A program made the position numbers and the translations under genes. Under the pieces are notes generated by a model. That model saw nothing but the letters and a program-made list of their open reading frames with translations. It searched no databases and was not told the origin of the DNA. From JACDAL01 sp963849115 (GTDB taxonomy: Bacteria; Actinomycetota; CADDZG01; WHSQ01), in assembly GCA_963849115.1 (NCBI GenBank), contig CAWKGK010000007.1, positions 62,001 to 126,000 of the forward strand: DNA of 64,000 nt, written 5' to 3'. How positions within the stretch are numbered: the first letter of the stretch is position 1; every line of letters starts with the position of its first letter. This document shows, piece by piece, positions 61,214 to 64,000 of the stretch.

Positions 61214-62689
61214 GTGGCGACCCGAACTGCCCAACTTACAGGGAGGCTTCCATCCCTAGTACGCAATGATTGGCAGTGGGTCGCGTTTGCAACATTGCTT
61301 GCCCTGTTGACGGGAATCGCCTCCGCCACGCTGCCCTTAGCGGCGTTTGCAATCGTGCTGGTGTTGTTGCTCGTGGGAGCCGCCTCTCTAAGCCTTGTCA
61401 ACGTCGAGCGCGGCGCCACCCTGCTACTGGTCGGCGGCGCCACCCTGCTCGGGAAGGGGTGGGCGAATCTGGGAATTCCAGGGGCGGTGCCGCTGCCCAT
61501 AACCGAGCTGCTGTTCATTCCTCTCGCCGGCATCGCTCTGCTGGTGCGGCGCACACGCCTCGAGCCGAGAGTGCTCGTACCGCTGGTGCTGTTCGCGCTT
61601 CTGGTGGCCATCCGAGTGGTCTTCGACTACCCCGTGTGGGGCATCTATGCGATCCGCGACACCACCGCCGCAATCGAAGCATTCATCCTGCTGGTGGGCT
61701 ACCGTGCCATCACCCGGGACGGGATCGATTACTGGATAAGCAGATGCCGCTACCTGGCGGTGGCGGTACTTATCTACGGCACCATCTATCCCTTCCTCGA
61801 CCACATAAAGGGCCCCAGTATCGGCCTGCAACGCCAGGCATCCCTGTTCGACCCCACCGGCGTCAAGTTCTCGGTGATCGCGTTCGGCATCTACTTCCTT
61901 GCCTTCGGCAAGGGCTGGGTTCGCCTCGGCTCCCTCGGACTCGTCACCGGACTGCTGGGTCTCTATCAGGCGAGGACGCTGTACATCATGCTCCCGCTGG
62001 CGGTCCTCGCATTGGGATGGGCGCGCCACAACTTTGGGCGCATCCTCATGCAAATAGTGCCTGCCGTGGCGATCGCCTTCCTTCTCATCTCAACGCTGGC
62101 GTCGGCGGCAATAGTGGGAACGGAGGGGCCCGTCAGTACATCCTTCATATCCTCGCACCTCAAGACACTCGTCGGGGAGGAAGGGCCCAACTCCAAGACG
62201 ATCACCGCCCGCCAGGACTTCTTCAGCCAGACCATCGATTTCGTATTCCAGTCGCCGGGGACCGCCATCGTCGGCGTGGGACTGGGCCCCGACCTGACCT
62301 TCGGGCAATGGGTTGGTGATGAAGGCCAGCTCGTCAGAAATCCTCACAACAGCTATCTGGAGACCTTTGCCCGCACCGGCTTCTTGGGCTTCAGCCTGTG
62401 GATGATGCTGTTGCTGTCCTGTGTCATTCCGATTGCGCAACGCGCCCGCAGCGGGTCCGGTCCCGTCGAACGTTTCTGCGGCTGGACTTTTGCAGGCTCG
62501 CTGGTATACCTGGGAGTCGCCGGGGCTCAGCCGATCCTGGCTTTCCCCTACGGCACCGTTCCTCTGTTCTTCCTATTGGGAATGGGCCTCGCAGCCAGCA
62601 GGCTGCCACGCCAGACCGCGACGCTGCCGGAAGGCACGCTCTTGTTCAAACCTCGCGCGGAGCTCGTTGCTGCAAAGGAGTTGCCGTGA
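61214..62689 (+). CDS. O-antigen ligase/polymerase-like membrane protein (Wzy type)
   Basis: 491 aa with about twelve hydrophobic helices and a large extracytoplasmic loop (~295-370) with the VGVGLG..NPHNSYLE motif (GVGLGPDLTFG; RNPHNSYLETFARTG) typical of Wzy/WaaL proteins. It probably polymerises lipid-linked repeat units at the outer face of the membrane. GTG 61214 has gaggag upstream. Next gene is the flippase. Confidence 0.87.
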   Translation: MATRTAQLTGRLPSLVRNDWQWVAFATLLALLTGIASATLPLAAFAIVLVLLLVGAASLSLVNVERGATLLLVGGATLLGKGWANLGIPGAVPLPITELLFIPLAGIALLVRRTRLEPRVLVPLVLFALLVAIRVVFDYPVWGIYAIRDTTAAIEAFILLVGYRAITRDGIDYWISRCRYLAVAVLIYGTIYPFLDHIKGPSIGLQRQASLFDPTGVKFSVIAFGIYFLAFGKGWVRLGSLGLVTGLLGLYQARTLYIMLPLAVLALGWARHNFGRILMQIVPAVAIAFLLISTLASAAIVGTEGPVSTSFISSHLKTLVGEEGPNSKTITARQDFFSQTIDFVFQSPGTAIVGVGLGPDLTFGQWVGDEGQLVRNPHNSYLETFARTGFLGFSLWMMLLLSCVIPIAQRARSGSGPVERFCGWTFAGSLVYLGVAGAQPILAFPYGTVPLFFLLGMGLAASRLPRQTATLPEGTLLFKPRAELVAAKELP

Positions 62690-62747
62690 CCCTCGCGGCC
62701 CCCGGTGCACCCCATAGACACGGTGCGGAACACAGCACGATGGAACC

Positions 62748-64000
62748 ATGGGGGATCACTTGTCGCAGGTGATCGACGACGACGCCTTCGCGCCTCCTGA
62801 GAGCCTTTCCAAGGGGCAGGCCGGCGACGCGCGCGCCGTAGCCAAAGGCGGCGCCATCCAGATCGGCGGGCAGATCGCCAACCGGGCGCTGACATTCCTG
62901 TTTCTCGCGGTGGCCGTACGAACGCTCGGCACAGACGGTTTCGGGCTCTACAAGCAAGTCTTTCAGGTATTGACGATTGGCACCATGCTGGCAAGCGGGG
63001 GCTTTCCCTGGGCCGCCGTAAGATTCATTACGCAAGCCAGGGCGCGCGGCGACCACTCCGGGTCACGCGGTGCAGGTCGGGTAACATTGGTCTCGACCGC
63101 CGTCATCTCGGCCGTCTTCTTCGCACTCGTTGTCGCTTTTCCCAGTCTGGTCGCCGGGCCCTTCGCCGACTCGGTTTCCGACCGTTCCGAGTTTGCGCTG
63201 CTGTTGCAGATCGGCGCCGCCTACATTCCCTTCTACGCCGTGATGCAGGTCCTGCGCTCCTGCACACAGGCGTACAAGACAATGGTCCCGTCCGTCATGG
63301 TCGGCAACATCATCCAGCCGATCAGCCGTTTGGGCCTGGGCATCATCGCGCTGCTGTTCGGGTGGGCCCTTACCGGGGCCATGACGACACTGGTCATATC
63401 CGGGGCCATGGGCATGATCGCCGGGCTTTGGTACTACCGGCGCATGCTCACCGCCGACGAACGCGCCGCCAAGCCGCGGGCGAACCTCAAAGAGATCCTC
63501 AAGTTCACCCTGCCTCAGGCAGGGGTCACGTTCTTCGGAACCGGCTCACTGGGATTGGGCGTCCTGATCCTGGGAGCTTACGGCAGCGACGCACAGGTGG
63601 GACTGTTCGCCATCGCCACCGCGTTGCAAACGGCCGGCAACATCTTCGCCACCGGCATCGTGGCGATCTTCTCTCCGCTCGTGGTCGAGCTCTACGAGAG
63701 AACCGAGACGGCGAGGCTGGAAGCCCTCTATCAGACCATCAACCGCTGGATGGCGACGTTCTCGCTTCCCATCTTCGGCGCCCTGATGCTCGAGCCCGAC
63801 CTCTTCACCAGGATCCTCGGAGGTAACGAGGCAGCGGGGGCCGCGATTCTCATCCCCATCCTGGCGATCGGCAACATAGTGAGGGTGGGGACCGGGCCCG
63901 CCAGCACACTGCTGTCCATGTCGGGCCGGCCACTGCTCAACTTCTTCAACTCCTTCTTCGCAGTGGTTGCCTATGTCGGACTGGGGATCTGGCTGGTGCC
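62748..64000 (+). CDS. Oligosaccharide flippase (Wzx type), 3' partial
   Basis: An open frame from ATG 62748 to the window end (417 codons so far). After a cytoplasmic leader it starts AVAKGGAIQIGGQIANRALTFLFL and shows repeated membrane helices (GNIFATGIVAIFSPLVVELY; GAAILIPILAIGNIVRVG), the MATE/MVF-like polysaccharide export fold. It would flip the lipid-linked repeat unit for the Wzy protein upstream. The C-terminus lies outside the window. Confidence 0.88.
   Translation, partial: MGDHLSQVIDDDAFAPPESLSKGQAGDARAVAKGGAIQIGGQIANRALTFLFLAVAVRTLGTDGFGLYKQVFQVLTIGTMLASGGFPWAAVRFITQARARGDHSGSRGAGRVTLVSTAVISAVFFALVVAFPSLVAGPFADSVSDRSEFALLLQIGAAYIPFYAVMQVLRSCTQAYKTMVPSVMVGNIIQPISRLGLGIIALLFGWALTGAMTTLVISGAMGMIAGLWYYRRMLTADERAAKPRANLKEILKFTLPQAGVTFFGTGSLGLGVLILGAYGSDAQVGLFAIATALQTAGNIFATGIVAIFSPLVVELYERTETARLEALYQTINRWMATFSLPIFGALMLEPDLFTRILGGNEAAGAAILIPILAIGNIVRVGTGPASTLLSMSGRPLLNFFNSFFAVVAYVGLGIWLV

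Overview
The window is high-GC bacterial chromosome, almost certainly from an actinomycete (phylum Actinomycetota), probably an uncultured or poorly sampled lineage. The evidence is a WhiB Fe-S regulator, a mycothiol-type formaldehyde dehydrogenase, an F420 pathway with a fused CofGH, a class-E-like sortase, DUF5719, DUF4012 and DUF3105 proteins, a tmRNA tag ending ALAA, and frequent GTG starts. No rRNA, tRNA or CRISPR array was found. One IS30-family element is present.

Layout. 1-7.0 kb: end of a REC/histidine-kinase hybrid, a DUF559-type protein bracketed by 36-bp direct repeats, a formaldehyde/mycothiol detoxification pair, two tail-to-tail membrane sensor-like paralogues and a GrpB-family protein. 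7.0-8.8 kb: a decayed DUF222/HNH gene beside an IS30-family insertion sequence. 8.8-12.8 kb: small accessory enzymes (cupin, two NTF2-like proteins, an ABM-like protein with a zinc ribbon) with LuxR- and TetR-type regulators. 12.8-23.6 kb: a conserved reverse-strand housekeeping block, comF - NarL-type regulator - secA - prfB (programmed +1 frameshift) - ftsE - ftsX - M23 peptidase - S41 peptidase - smpB - ssrA. It joins secretion, division-site peptidoglycan hydrolysis and ribosome rescue. 23.7-28.8 kb: MscS channel, then PMM/PGM - Trm112-like - SIS isomerase for sugar-phosphate supply, whiB, a GNAT protein and a zinc-ribbon microprotein beside a 145-bp inverted-repeat element.

28.9-39.8 kb: MHS-type transporter and divergent acyl-CoA synthetase, tryptophan 2,3-dioxygenase, L,D-transpeptidase, transsulfuration genes (CBS and a CGS/CGL enzyme), a glutamine-amidotransferase hydrolase and an FAD-linked oxidase. 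39.9-48.7 kb: DUF5719 and a large GT2/membrane protein, then the F420 genes cofGH, cofD and cofE. 48.8-57.2 kb: envelope genes, namely DUF3105, two Tat-exported ferritin-like proteins co-transcribed with a sortase, a secreted repeat protein, an aldo/keto reductase, a low-molecular-weight tyrosine phosphatase, a DUF4012 protein and a tiny LPFTG surface protein. 57.6-64 kb: an exopolysaccharide locus with a Wzz/BY-kinase fusion, two sulfotransferases, a Wzy-like polymerase and a Wzx-like flippase that runs off the window. This suggests a sulfated surface polysaccharide.

Four genes are broken by single-base frame changes. Three of these lie in runs of six G/C with one base missing, which looks like consensus error rather than true gene loss. 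The most unusual non-coding signals are a 21-nt exact repeat upstream of two surface-related loci, a pair of related palindromic intergenic elements, a 23-bp tandem repeat that starts inside a stop codon, and the 145-bp inverted-repeat element.
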